Positions 1 to 12,540 of a stretch of DNA of 64,000 bases are shown piece by piece. The notes beneath the pieces were generated by a model, which saw only the letters and a list, made by a program, of their open reading frames with translations, searched no databases and was not told the origin of the DNA. Where the stretch lies: contig JXTB01000218.1 of NCBI GenBank assembly GCA_002914805.1, positions 219,410 through 283,409 of the forward strand, in the 5' to 3' direction. Source of the DNA: Parasponia andersonii. Lineage: Eukaryota > Streptophyta > Magnoliopsida > Rosales > Cannabaceae. How positions within the stretch are numbered: the stretch's first letter is position 1; each line of letters starts with the position of its first letter. The position numbers and the translations under genes were made by a program.

Positions 1-492
1 ATGTTTAGTGTATGCTTGCAGTTCCAGTCCTCTTCATTGGTTGGTTCATACTCTGTATCATTTTCTCTTTTTCTAAGTCAAATTTATTTTAGCCATTCGT
101 AATATATTTACTGAGTGGATATATAAGGATGATTTCGATATTTAATCGAGTACTTAGACATAGAAATGATTTTATGAAAATTATTTTAATTATGGGCCTA
201 TGGTTTTAAATTGAACACTTTCATTAAACTAAATGATTTAAATAAAAAGTTTCTAAAATTTATTATTTATCATGTCTCAAAATTAAAAATTAAAAATGCC
301 TTGGAAATTTAAATTAGTAGATAATATTGTAATTTATCGAGTTGGTCCAATATTAAAATTTACTTACTCTTGAGGACTAAAACTTAAATTTTAAGTACTC
401 GACTTTTTCTGAAAATTTTGGAAATTTTTGTTTATCATTGTTTTCACTTAAATTTACTAAAAGTCATGGCTTTGGATTTTCGGTCGTGACAA
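1..492 (+). repeat. 3' end of a large LTR-like repeat (copy 1 of 3)
   Basis: The stretch reads as the end of a long terminal repeat, finishing near 477-492 with the words GGTCGTGACA. The same sequence lies on the opposite strand at about 19509-20210: both share the order 'TTCATACTCTG', 'GAGGATGATTT', 'GTACTTAGA', 'GAGGACTAAAACTTAAATTT' and then the terminal GGTCG/GATCG-GACA word. The start lies outside the window. There is no coding potential. Homology to 19.5 kb is seen directly; the gypsy-type LTR identity is inferred from the ending. Confidence 0.5.
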
Positions 493-1215
493 AACTCGAG
501 TAGAGAAAACATTCTTTATGTTACATATTCAAAATAGAGTAGTTCTACCTATTATTTGGAAAATTTTCAAGATACACAATATTACATTCATTCGTTTATG
601 GAAAAAATAAATGATAATTATAAGTAACGCATGCATGTGTCTTTGAATATACCTCAAAATTCAAATATAAAGCATCTTAACAAATGTTAAGAAGGTTTTA
701 CCTGTAAGGGAAGACTACCAAACTTTTATTATATTATCTATCACTTATATTAAAAATATTTGTTTGAAAAAATGACACAGATTATAATTATTTTATGTCA
801 AAATACTAATAACATCTTTAAATTGTATACAATGAGGCGTAGAGAGGTTAAAACTATAAACCATTAGTTTACAGTTATAAATGTTAGCTAAATGTGACCA
901 AAGTCATCATCACTCACATATGAAACATACGAAGATAAGATTTTACAACATGTAGAAATATCTGGAAATGTATATAAGTGGTTTTATATTAAAAACTGTA
1001 AGATTCTTATTTAAATTAATTGGACAGTCTTCATATAAATATAGGATTACCTTGCTAAAATATTTATATTCATTTATGTATAATCTCATTCTTATGTTTA
1101 TTGTTCACAATTTTTTTTATTTTATTTTTATTTTTTGCAATGAACTAAAAGATGGTAAAAACTACGTCTACATACAAGAGTAACAGGCAAAAAAAATTAA
1201 AGTTGTTAGCTCTAA

Positions 1216-1611
1216 GACTACATTTGGTAGGAGAGAGAGAGTGTGTGGGAAAGATAGGGAACTAAGAAAAGATAAAGAATGTAAAGGAGGGAGAAGAGAG
1301 TGATAATCCCTATTTTGTTTAGTAAAAATGACGGAGAATAAAAAAGATATAGATTATTTATTCATGAAATTATTATAATATCTATTTTATAATTATTTTA
1401 GAGGATATATATGTCAATCTCTCTTTTTTTTTTTCTTTATTTCTCTCAAATCCTTCCAAAGTTGAAAGGATAAGATTTTATGAGCTCGGAAGAAGATTTC
1501 CTCCCTCTACTTCTCTCTCTCCATCTCTCCCTCTACCAAACAAAGAAAGATCTACTTCTCTCCCTCCAACCTTCTTCATATTTCCACTCATACCTTATAC
1601 CAAAAAAAGGC
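1216..1611. mobile_element. Tourist-like MITE, copy 1
   Basis: The element has imperfect terminal inverted repeats: left GACTACATTTGGTAGG, right end reading GCCTTTTTTTGGTAT on the other strand. It is flanked by TAA on both sides (1213-1215 and 1612-1614). The interior is purine-rich on the left and pyrimidine-rich on the right, so it could fold into a hairpin, and it has no ORF. The TIR consensus GGCTATGTTTGGTA and 3-bp TAA target are typical of PIF/Harbinger (Tourist) MITEs. Related copies lie at 7131, 22717 and, more weakly, 45448. Confidence 0.55.
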
Positions 1612-2071
1612 TAAGAGAAAGGGGAAGCATAATAAAAATAAGAAAGCATATGAGACATTAAAACTAAGGTAAAATTGTATTTTTAGTCTTTTTCTTTATA
1701 ATGTATACTACTAATATATAAATGTAAACACGTTGAAAACATTCTTTTATATCTATATGTATGTTGTTTATATTTTAATATATGTCCAATTGAGTAAATC
1801 AATCGTTTACATAAATCCAAATAACCGATTTTTTTTTAATTAGTATAGTCATGTTCTCTATAATATATATTGTTGATGTAGATCTTTTATGAGAAATAGT
1901 ACTAAAGAACTAGTTATTAAGAAATGAAAAATAAAATAATAAAGGTGTATTATATTCTAAAATAATGTAAACTTTTTTTTGCAGGATGTTGAATTTGTCA
2001 TACTGAAACAAAATTGGCATAGTGGAGGGTTATGAGTAAAACTAGTCTGATTTTGATTTAAAGTAATATAA

Positions 2072-2900
2072 CCAGAAGTGAGTTGAAAGATTTCTTAAGT
2101 GCTCAAAAGATTAGCAATGATAAAGATGCAGCAAAATTAACTAAGAGTTTTATGGTTGAAAATTTTTTGATGAGTAAGAGAGGTAGTCCTATGATTGATG
2201 ATTTTGTGATGAAACTTATTGATGATGAAAAAAAATTTGAGGATTATCCTTGTGATTGATTACGTTATGATGAGACCCTCAAATATTGCCGCAAAGCTTT
2301 AAGTGATAAGAAGAATTTCAAGACAAAAACAAGTTATAAAGTTTGTAGATTCCCTTCGGTTTTGCAAGTTTTGACTTTTGATATCATTCCAAGGCTGGGG
2401 TCTAGATGTGTTTCATGTTTTCAAGACACCAACCAAGTATCTTAAATTAAAGGAAAATAAAAAAAAAAACATTATAAAGAGATTTTGAAACTTATGGATT
2501 CTGATAAGGTATATTTTTCCCTTATACTTCTATTTATTACTTTTGTTTTCAATTTATTAAAAGTTTGTGAATTTTTAGGCTTATTTTGAATATGTAACTT
2601 AAGAATGTTTTGTCTACTTGAGTTCCTAGTATAATTATGTCTTATACATATTAATTTATGTGCCTGCTCTCATTGTCGGATGTGTTTTAGTTGCTTGAGT
2701 TAGTATCAGAGGAACATGTTGGCCGAGTTGAGCTAGCAAAAGCTTATTACAAGGCACTAAAAGCTTTTATCATAAAGCATTTCAAAGGGAAATTTAAAGA
2801 TGACAATCTTGGATCCAAGCGTGTCATAAGGTGCATTATGCATATGATAGCCTTTGGATGAGGAACTTCATACACCTAGATTGGGACATGTTCTAAAAGA
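2072..2900 (+). pseudogene. Broken DUF1985-type transposon gene fragment
   Basis: From 2072 an open frame encodes about 60 residues, passes an in-frame TGA near 2257 and continues to about 2440. The C-terminal part contains YDETLKYCRKAL, then YKVCRFPSVLQVL and FDIIPRLGSR. This is the same pattern as the DUF1985 protein in the MULE at 55 kb (YTVYGFSIALQ, WAYEAIPKL). Family members normally read YPWGR here; this copy reads YPCD-stop, which fits a CGA-to-TGA change plus point mutations. A further degraded piece at about 2690-2860 may belong to the same gene. It is a dead fragment of a MULE-carried gene, older than the 49-57 kb element. Confidence 0.5.
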
Positions 2901-4150
2901 CTCACCTTGTGCCCATTTCCATGCTAGCTATTGTTTATAATCGTAAACTAATGGTATAAAATTTCACCTCTCTATGCCCCATTGTGTACAATTTAAAGAT
3001 GAACTACTAATTTGTTAACTTAATAACAAAATCGATAAAAATATATCCATATCTCCTTACAAATTACTCCAATTACAATAAGTAGAATATATCACTAAGT
3101 TATATACAAACTAAGACCTAATAAGTATTATCCCGACCAATGCATATAGTAAACTAAAATTTAGAAAAAGAGAACACACAATAAAAAAAAATGCACATAA
3201 AAAAGAAAAGAAAGAAAAGACAAAGCATTAAAACTTGAAATAAACAAAAACATTATAGATTTCTCAAATATACAAAAATCAAGAATACGAATACACCAAA
3301 AAAAGAGTTAAATATACAAAAATCAAGAAATACTAAAACTATTACAAACAAAAGCAATAATATAGAAAAAAAATCTCAACATTAACAAAAATCAACATAA
3401 GACCTTAATAATTGACCATAGAAAGACCTAGTAAAAAAGATAACAGCAGCGACCGAATCACAAAAAGAAAGAGAGAGAGAAGATAATGGCAATGACCGAA
3501 TCACGAAGAGAAGGAGAGAGAGAGAGAGCCGAAGAGGGAAATGAACATTATTGACCGAAGTCCAAAGGTAAAATTAGAACATAGTTGAAAGGGGAAATTT
3601 GATTTTTTATGGTAATTTTTTAAAAAAATTGAAAAATTTCGAAATTTGAGATTGTTCTAAAAATTCCAAATTCAATTATAAAACTACCACTTTTAAAAAT
3701 ATTTATAAAAATACTATTTTTTATTAATTGATGAGATACTTAATGTAGTTAGTCGAGTTACTCGAGCTAACTTGATCATTACTTTAATAACTGTATTGAT
3801 TACCGTAAGTAGTCTAACTGGTTAACTCAAGTACTGTTGAACCAATTTGAAAGAAATATTATTTTTCTAAATATTTTTTATAAGTGTTGTTTTTCTAATA
3901 AAATATTTAAAAAGTGATATATTTGAAATTAATCGGGGATTTTTTTTAAGAAAATAAGCCAATCCGGTATTTTTCAATTTTTGTTGGGCTTAGAATTTTG
4001 TAAGAAGCCCCAGTTGAAAAAGGGATAACAACTTAATCAATTTGAAAAAAAGGGGCAGGTCGGAAATACCCATCCCAAAAATGGGCACTGGGTCTAACCA
4101 ATTGTTTCAGAGGTTCTGGCCCATATAGACCCAGGCCTGGCTTTTCACAA
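2901..4150. other. AT-rich intergenic stretch, no gene seen
   Basis: Multiple stops occur in all frames. It holds GA-rich simple sequence at about 3465-3540 and poly-A/T tracts. Nothing resembling a gene or an intact repeat was recognised. The right end (about 4040-4160) is less AT-rich and is probably the promoter of the adjacent TRM61 gene. Confidence 0.5.
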
Positions 4151-4159
4151 AGCCCTAGA

Positions 4160-4337
4160 CCATTCTTCCCTTCTCCTCCTTCTCCTTCTACTTCCCTCAG
4201 GCAGCTTACTCGTCGCGATCCATCTCAGCTCCGCAGTCCTCTCCCAGACAGCTTCTTCGAAGTTCAAACAACAGTCGCAGCTCTCGCTTTCTCGTAGCAG
4301 ACCCATCTTGCATCTTTACAAACTCTCAAATTTCAAG
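4160..4337 (+). other. TRM61: Non-coding 5' leader exon of TRM61
   Basis: A pyrimidine-rich leader ends at the splice donor CAAG|GTACCC (4337/4338). The intron runs to TTTTCAG at 4800, just before the start codon at 4814. The transcription start is not fixed by sequence; about 4160 is a guess from where the CT-rich leader begins. Confidence 0.5.
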
Positions 4338-4813
4338 GTACCCCATTATTATTCTTTTTTACTTTTTTTTTTTTTGGTGGTAATTTGAAGCTTACTTTTC
4401 CTACACCCAATTTTTGTTTTAATTTTTTTCTCCATAATTGATTTTTGCTTTGAATTTGTTCCTGTTTAGTACTGGGGTTTTCTTCCTCATTTACCCTTGT
4501 AATTTTTTACTTTTTTTATTCATTCCGTAACTTTTTTTCAGTCAATCTATGCTGTATACTATATAGTGTGTGAGAATATGATTAATTTGCGAGTTCCCAT
4601 TTAATATTTGGCTTTTCATGCAATGGGTTTCTTTTATGCTTCAATTTCCTACACGGCATTAATAAATACGTCACTTTTTCTGTTTATATAATTCAAATAT
4701 GTATATTTGACTAGCTGCTTCTGTATATAATACAGTTTATCTTTGTTTTGGTTAACAATCTGTATTTATCGATTTTTTTTTTTTGGGGGTTTTGTTTTCA
4801 GATTTTTAAAACG

Positions 4814-6258
4814 ATGCTTGTACTTGATTCTTCAAAGAAGTTATCTTTTAATCGTTGTATTAGTTATGGAGATTTGGTCATAACTTATGAGAGGCATGAC
4901 AATATGAAAGCTGTTAAAGTATGTGAGGGTGCAGTACTTCAGAATCGATTTGGGGTATTTAAACATTCAGATTGGGTTGGTAAGCCCTTTGGGACCAAGG
5001 TGTTCAGCAACAAGGGTGGTTTCATTTATTTGTTGGCTCCAACTCCTGAGTTATGGACTCTGGTTTTAAGTCACAGAACCCAGATCCTCTATATTGCAGA
5101 TATTAGCTTTGTGATTATGTTTTTGGAAGCAGTTCCTGGCTGTGTTGTTCTCGAGTCAGGAACGGGAAGTGGGTCTTTAACTACATCACTTGCAAGAGCA
5201 GTGGCTCCAACAGGGCATGTCTATACATTTGATTTCCATGAACAAAGGGCTGACTCGGCTAGGTAGTTATTTAAATTATGTACTTGCCATAATGAGAATA
5301 GAATAAGGGAAGTGGTTTCCTTCCTATCCATTCATGTGTCTTACCTACATATTTAGAATACAAATTTTGGTGAATTCATCACTGGATTAGTGACATTGGG
5401 AAGGAATTGATCAATTTTTTATTCTTTTCATTCGTCTCCCAACTCCTTCCCTTTACGATTCTTTTCATTACGGATTAGTAAACTTGTCATTTATGGATTG
5501 CCTAGTTTATTCTCCCATAATCTTAACTTTGATAGATTAGTATGATTTATGCTGGTCTAACTTTTTTTGTTATTTAGATTCGGATTATGGGTTGTAATGC
5601 AAATTGATGGCTACTTTTCTTTCGGTTTTAAAACGTGGTTGAGTATCTAAAGAGCGTACCTTTATGACTTGATGTCTTACTTTAACAGGGAGGATTTTGA
5701 GAAAACAGGATTAAGCAGCTTGGTCACCGTAGGAGTAAGAGACATTCAGGGTGAAGGATTTCCTAATGAATTGTCTGGGATGGCAGATTCTGTCTTTCTG
5801 GACCTACCTCAACCCTGGCTGGCTATTCCTTCAGCAGGGAAAATGTTGAAAAAAGATGGGATTTTGTGTTCCTTCTCCCCGTGTATTGAGCAGGTTCAAC
5901 GAGCATGCGAAACTCTAAGATCAAATTTTACAGGTAGGCTCTCATAAACCATTGCTGAGTCAGTGTGTCAAGCAATTCATTGCTTACTTAATGTATATGT
6001 ATCTTCTTGTATACAGACATAAGGACATTTGAGGTACTCCTCCGCACATATGAAGTTCGAGAAGGGAAAATGGACAGCTGCCAGGGTGATGCTGGTGTTT
6101 CTGTTGGGTCTCTTCCATGCAAGAGGCGACGGCGATCAAGCGAAGGAAGTAATGTGCTGGAAAGTCAAAGTTCTTCCATAGCAATGGCTAGACCATGTGG
6201 TGAGGCTAAAGGTCACACAGGCTATTTGACGTTCGCCAGACTCAAATGCCTCTCATAA
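4814..6258 (+). CDS. TRM61: tRNA (adenine(58)-N1)-methyltransferase catalytic subunit
   Basis: Three coding exons join in frame: 4814-5262, 5689-5933 and 6017-6258, giving 311 residues, the usual plant TRM61 length. In the known complex TRM61 binds S-adenosylmethionine and, with TRM6, methylates A58 in the T-loop of tRNAs in the nucleus. Seen here: the conserved N-terminus (KKLSF...GDLVI.YERHD), the motif APTPELWTLVLSHRTQILY, the SAM-binding motif I VLESGTGSGSLTTSLARA, and the product/active-site segment SVFLDLPQPWLAIP followed by CSFSPCIEQVQ. The C-terminus holds a basic KRRRR stretch that may serve nuclear localisation. The ATG at 4814 is chosen because it begins the family-conserved MLVLDSSKKLSF; the open frame runs further upstream only through the intron. 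Coding sequence is intact with standard GT-AG introns. Confidence 0.93.
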
Positions 6259-6580
6259 ACATTGTATCTCCTTGCATGTTAGTACGAGATTCTAAAGATT
6301 CTGTTCTTGTAAATTGGTCTTTGACCATTCCAAAAATTTTGTACCTCCTGATATCAAATTTTGACCCGTGATTCTTATGATCCTTGTTTTGTTAAAAAAT
6401 TTTATTGAGGCAAATGTGATAGAGAAATGACCTGTTCGACACAATATTGGTTGCCTGCGGTGTAAACAACTCAAAATTGATTCTGTCTTGGAAAATTCGG
6501 TTATGGCAATGTCATTTAAGAGCTGTTAATTGTTGTACAACACTACATCCTGATTAAAGACCTTCAAATGTTAAAAGAGT

Positions 6581-6634
6581 GCTTATTATAGTCCTGTTAT
6601 CGTAATTGCTTATTATAGTCCTGTTATCGTAAGT
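6581..6634. repeat. 27-bp tandem duplication
   Basis: GCTTATTATAGTCCTGTTAT plus seven bases (6581-6607) is repeated immediately at 6608-6634, with a difference only in the last bases. It lies downstream of TRM61 and has no coding meaning. Confidence 0.8.
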
Positions 6635-6639
6635 GACAA

Positions 6640-7130
6640 TCAAATTGACACCTTAATTTATGCCAACATTATGTTATAGTCCTTGGATAAAAGTTAGTTA
6701 TAATGACACCGTCCGTCTAAAAAGGATTGAAAAATCTGTAAATCATTACTTAGCTATGTTATTTTTAAATTAAACGACAATATAATGGTCAAAAGTAAAA
6801 TTTTAGTCAAATTTAACTATAGGAGGACTTGTTTGTATAATTTTATTCTGAATTTTTACGAGTTCTAGAATATTTCTAGTTCAAGAGTGTAATCGTGATT
6901 TTGAGATAAATCAATAGGTATCAGTGAAATTTTTCATTGTTCTAATCCAGTTTTTCGTTCTTGTATATTATAAATGAGTCTCACAAGAGAGTCACCACAT
7001 TCATCAATATTTTTAACTCTGAAGTCGACGTACTCTAAAATGCTTTCAATTGTGTATGCAAGTATGCAACTCTAATAGCACTTGTGTCCTTTGTTTCTAT
7101 ATAAAGATCTTTGGGTCTGAAAAACACTAA
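6640..7130. other. Intergenic, no gene seen
   Basis: AT-rich sequence between the TRM61 3' region and the MITE at 7131. No ORF with family resemblance and no structured repeat was recognised. Confidence 0.5.
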
Positions 7131-7533
7131 GCTATGTTTGGTAGGGAAAAAAGAAAGCAGAAGAGAGGGAAAAATTAAGATGGAAAGAAAATGTATTTTT
7201 CTTTCATTGTTGTTTGATATATAAGAAGTAAAAAAAAAATTAGTATATTTTAAAATGACTATTTTTTCTTTTTTTTTTTGTTAAAATTTTAAAAATAGTA
7301 TACAAAATTAATTTGATAAATTCACTTTAAAATATGAGAAAAAAACTTTTCTTCCTTCTTTTCTCTCCATTTTTAGGAGAAAAATATTTGAATGTGTTCT
7401 ACCACTTTTTTTACTCATTTTTTCTCTTCCCTTCACTTTTTCCTTCTACCAAACAACTAAAATGTTTATTTTTCTCTATTTTTCCATCAAAACTTTTCTT
7501 TCTTCTCCTTTTTTCTTCTTACCAAACATAACC
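7131..7533. mobile_element. Tourist-like MITE, copy 2 (best preserved)
   Basis: Left end GCTATGTTTGGTAGGGAAAA; right end read on the other strand GGTTATGTTTGGTAAGAAGA. The flanking target duplication is TAA (7128-7130 and 7534-7536). The interior is a long imperfect inverted structure and shares an extended match with the copy at 22717, for example AAAATATTTGAAT followed by a run of CT-rich sequence and CTACCAAACAACT. Non-autonomous, no coding capacity. Class assignment rests on TIR and TAA duplication. Confidence 0.65.
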
Positions 7534-8668
7534 TAAAAACCACAAATTTGTCTCGACAAATTTAGTGCACAAGAAAAAAAATAATAATAATAATAAAATC
7601 CATGGTATTCAACTGCTTGCTAACCACCACACAAAACTACGCCAATACAAATATGAAAATAAATGATTCTGTCACTTGTTGATCTTTCAAATTCTAATCC
7701 ATCAATGGGCACCTCCATACATACACACTTTTTTTTCAATGTATTTTTATAATAATAGGCTAAAGTCAGGTCTACTAATCCATAATGAAAATGAAAAGAG
7801 GGAAGTGTAAGGATTCATTCATATATTGGTTACACATTTATAATACAAATGTTTGATAACTCCTTAACATATTAGTAATATTAGGTTAGGCATACCCTCG
7901 TTTTCTTTCATTTTATTTTTTTCTTTTAATGAGAAGAACGAATCTACTATTATAAATAAACAAAATCTTTTTATAAGAGTAGATTCAATTCATTCAATTA
8001 GAAGAGAATATTTTTAACAATATATAACATATCATCTGCCCGTAAAGTAAAGTGAACTTAGTTAAAATATGCGTCAATTCGTTAATAATATGAAACACAA
8101 TAGCAAACTCAAACAATAGAAAAAAAAAAAGACAATAAACTAAATACATTCAACAATAATTATCACACTTCATAAATCACTCTATTAATGAAAGTGTGCA
8201 TTACCGTCGATTTATCCGACTCCGAATACCGGGATTTAAAAATTGGAGATTCAAATTACATTGCCAGTATATGTCTAAATTTTATTCATCCATATTCCCT
8301 TGAACAAAACACCTTTGTCCGCACGTGAATTCCCACATGAAAGTTATCCTTTTGTTTTTTTGAAGGGAAAAAGTTTATCTATCTCCATGAGTCAATTCAT
8401 TACTAAATTATTAAGTTGATCACATAAGGTTTAGAAAAAAAAAAACGTTACATCATCACCAGTCACAACAATATTGACTATGATATCGTGGTCCATACAT
8501 TACACCTTCAATGCACACGAACCACAAGAATAATCTTCATTACCAAAAACTGCTGAAACGACTCGTCGTTTTACGGACTCTGTTCTTTCTTTTCTTCCTC
8601 ATGCAACGTTAAAGACCACAAAGCTTCTTTTTCTCTTTCTTTCTCTGAAAAACAACCCCCAAAACAAA
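7534..8668. other. PPT upstream region
   Basis: AT-rich intergenic sequence ending in a CT-rich leader (about 8600-8660), probably the promoter and 5' UTR of the translocator gene. No separate gene, and no TATA box that I would defend. Confidence 0.45.
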
Positions 8669-11600
8669 ATGCAGAACACTCTACTTTCTCTGTCTCCTTT
8701 TTCAGCTTCATTTCCAAAACCTCCATCTCGAAACCCTAACCCTAACCCTAAATTCTCCTTACTTTCACATTCTTCGTCTTCGGTTCAACTCGACCGCAAT
8801 TCTCTTCGTCGAATTTCATGGAAGAGAGCTCTCGACACGTTTTCTTCTTCTTCTTTGCGTTTCAAAGTTCAAATCTCTGCTTCATTCCTCATTCCTAGCC
8901 GGAAAAACGACAACTTGATAGTGAGGGCCGCGTCGGTGCCGGAGAGTGCTGAGGACGGTGGTGCCACTCAGAGCGAGTTGACTCGGACTTTGCAGCTTGG
9001 TTCCATGTTTGGAATTTGGTACCTTTTGAATATTTTTTTCAACATTTTTAACAAACAGGTTAGCTTCACTTTACCTATACTTTCCATTTTTGTACTAACT
9101 GCTTTTTATCTTTTTTTGGAAGCTGTACTCTTCTCCCTTGTTGTTTTCGGTTTCCAATTCTGGGAAATTTGTGGTTGGGGAATTTCCGCTGCTTTAAGAA
9201 ATATAATTTTTTTTTTATTGAAAATGACTTTGAAATTTTTGTTTGGTTGCCAAGAAAATATGAGCAAATGAGAGAATCTTTTAATCTTTCAAGTGGGTAT
9301 AATTCTATTCCTTTATTCTTCTAGTTCATCATAGCTTGGGAACTAAAGAAACAAATTTTCTCTCCCGAATTGGGATTTTTATACACTTTTTTTTTTTGAG
9401 TAATTTGTATCTTTGCTTTACCAAAATTTTGGTCCCTTTTCACCAAATATCTTCAGAAGATTTTTTAGTATGTTTTGTATTAGTAACATTTGCAGCTGTT
9501 GAAACTCTCAGAAAACGAGAATACTATTGTGTTTACTTACTCATTTAAGACATAAGCTATGATGAATGATGAATCCCTCACATAATCACTGAAACTGGAT
9601 AGGAATAACCAATTTTTTAATTCTCCCTCATTTCACTACAAACCTTTTTTCTCTACGATTATTTTCATTACGTATTAGTAAACGTGTATAGCGCATTAAA
9701 ATGTGGGTATGAGATGGTTGACTTTGGCCACTCAAGACAGTTAGGATTTAAAGGCTATTAGCTTCTTCATAGGTTCTGAAAGTCTATCCATTTCCAGCGA
9801 CGGTTACAGCTTTTCAGTCTGGCTGTGGGACTCTTATGATTCTCTTCGTGTGGGCCTTTAATCTCTATTCTAGACCAAAGATTACTCGGTCACAGGTACT
9901 TCCTAATAATTGAGAGGATCACGTATTTGCTTTACTTGATTACGTGAATTGTCAATGAAATTACTTCTCAGTTTGCAGCAATCGTACCCTTGGCTTTGGC
10001 ACACACATTGGGCAACTTGTTGACCAACGTCAGTCTCGGAAAAGTTGCGGTTTCATTCACTCACACAATCAAAGCTATGGAGCCATTTTTCACTGTTCTG
10101 TTCTCGGCTCTGTTTCTTGCCGAGGTAATGAATTTTCTTTCCCATTCTCGTCATTCGGATGCTCTTATGATGAGTTCAAAAATATTGCATTAAGCCTTTG
10201 AAATTTGGGCTCTTTCAATTTCTGTTCCATCTCTTGAATGGCTTGAGTAGTTTAATCAACACGTTCTTGTTAGAATTGGTAACAGAAAATGATTGCGGGG
10301 TTTCCTACTACAAGATCTCTTTTTTCAAGTCATTGCAAATTTAGTAGTTATGAGCTTGATTCTGTGATACAGGAACTAGGTGATTGGTTGGTTTTCTTCC
10401 ATTAACTATGAACTTAGAAATCCTTAGTTTAGATTTATTGTCTACATGGCAACGGGCTAAGCAATAGTGCAGACACTTCTGAATATGATTGATGACATAA
10501 ATCTGTTCTTGGATATATACTGAAACTCACCACTAATTCACCATTGCTGACGCAGATACCAACTTTGTGGGTGGTTTCGTCTCTTATACCAATTGTAGGA
10601 GGAGTGGCATTGGCATCCTTCACCGAAGCCACTTTCAATTGGTAACAGAGGGTCAATTTCTTGTGCATGTAAAAACTTTTATTAGATCGTACAATTGCTC
10701 GAGTTTCAAACTCGACCCCGCTAAGCAGTTGGGGGAGTTTTTGGGATATTATTAAAAGGATAGAAATGGTACAGTTACTTATACTTCTCTTTGAGACAGG
10801 ATTGGCTTCTGCAGTGCAATGGCTTCCAATATTACTAATCAGTCACGTAATGTATTCAGCAAGAAGTTCATGGTTCAAGAAGAGGTGAAATTATATAACA
10901 AGATACAACTGTTTAGTCCATGTTCATTTTGAAGGATAAACTGTACCTTATCAGTTGTATTGCATATCAGTAATATTTTCAAATGTTTTATCCTTTAGTC
11001 CCCTGACCCCACTTGTTATTTTTTATTTATCCTAACCAGGAAACTTTGGACAATATCAATCTCTTCTCAGTCATAACCATAATTTCCTTCATCTTGTTGG
11101 TTCCCTCGGCTATTCTTCTGGAAGGAGTTAAGTTCAGTCCTTTGTATCTGCAATCTGCTGTAAGTTGCACTTTTGAACATCTAAAGATTATATTTTCACT
11201 CGTTTCTAATAACATAATTATTTAGCTTGAAAAAACTAGCTTGCATAAAGCACTTCTCCAATTCCCTTCTGTTTCAGGCAAGCCAAGGATTGAACATTAA
11301 AGAGCTATGTGTGAGATCACTTCTTGCGGGCTTCTGCTTTCATTCTTACCAGCAGGCAAGGCTGATGACTCATTTTGTGCTGTTTCTGTTTTGCAAAAGT
11401 TACAAAAAATCTCTTGGCTTTAAGTGCGCCATTTATCCCCTTGTTTTCAGAAATAACAAAAACATCTTCTTAGATGAACAAACGATATAGATTTCATCCC
11501 TCATCATATTTGGTCAAAATTAACTAAGAACTCTCTCTTTTTTTTTTTTTTTTTTGGAATGAGCAAGATATCCATACCCAAATATAATTACTTAATTTCT

Positions 11601-12084
11601 TTTAAAAAAAATGTAATTGAAAAATGAAAAAAAATGTGTACAACTTTTCTTCGTTAAATCATTTTTTCCCATCCACCCCCCCCCTCCAAAAAAAAAATCA
11701 TGTTATTTTTGCTTTTTTTTTTTCCAATTTCTCTCACCATTAATTTTTTGTAGGTAAGTATTTGTTTGGTTAACTTTTTTTTTGGCTTAATTTTTTTTTC
11801 CCCGCTAAGTATCTGTTGAGTTACAAGTTAAGAGTAAGAGTAATTTTATCTTTTTGTTTAACAATTTTGACCAAATTAGACAGCGTCGAAATCTGTATTT
11901 ACCTACTAATTTCAATTAGATATTTTTGTATTTATAAAACCAGGAAAAATAAATCAAGAATTTCAACAAATCTGAACCGACAACTTTGCTGTTTTTTTCT
12001 TGTTGGTTGATTTATTTATTTATTGGCTGAAAATAAGGAAAGAGTGGAAAAGGTTAGTGGACAACACTAAGCTAGACTCTGCTT

Positions 12085-12157
<73 letters not shown>

Positions 12158-12540
12158 ATGTTATTATTTGTGGCAGGTGTCATATATGATTCTACAAATG
12201 GTATCGCCTGTAACCCACGCTGTAGGAAATTGTGTAAAGCGCGTGGTGGTAATAGTATCCACAGTCGTCTTCTTCCAAACACCTGTTTCACCCATAAACT
12301 CCCTCGGTATATATAATCCTTTTACATATTACCCACCCCTGCTCTTAATCATGATTTTGTTACTCAATTTATTTGTCTTTTTTATATTTCAACGCTATAA
12401 TTAATTGCTTATTGTTTCAGTTGAAATTATATACATAATTATAATAATGTTGTGTGATTGCAGGAACTGCTGTCGCTCTTGCTGGAGTCTTCTTGTACTC
12501 AAGAGCCAAACGAATTAAGCCAAAGCCGAAGGTTGTATGA
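8669..12540 (+). CDS. PPT: Plastid phosphoenolpyruvate/phosphate translocator
   Basis: Nine exons join in frame: 8669-9058, 9773-9895, 9972-10124, 10556-10641, 10800-10884, 11040-11159, 11278-11355, 12177-12306 and 12464-12540, giving 413 residues, as expected for PPT. The family exchanges phosphoenolpyruvate for phosphate across the inner plastid envelope, feeding the shikimate pathway. The first ~85 residues are Ser-rich and basic, a plastid transit peptide. Membrane-segment signatures follow: [115 protein letters not shown] and [15 protein letters not shown] at the end. The PPT rather than triose-phosphate translocator assignment rests on the overall family pattern. The seventh intron (11356-12176) has a GC donor and an AT microsatellite. 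Convergent with the MYB gene, stop codons 631 bp apart. Confidence 0.93.
11356..11357 (+). other. GC splice donor of PPT intron 7
   Basis: The conserved protein reads SYQQ up to 11355 and resumes VSYMILQ at 12177. The exon boundary is CAG|GCAAGG, so the intron starts with GC and ends with AG. No GT donor that keeps the frame is nearby. GC-AG introns are a known minor class with strong CAG|GCAAG-like donors, which fits. Confidence 0.8.
12091..12149. repeat. (AT)n microsatellite in PPT intron 7
   Basis: Uninterrupted AT dinucleotides, about 29 units, lying 27 bp upstream of the exon 8 acceptor. Confidence 0.95.
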
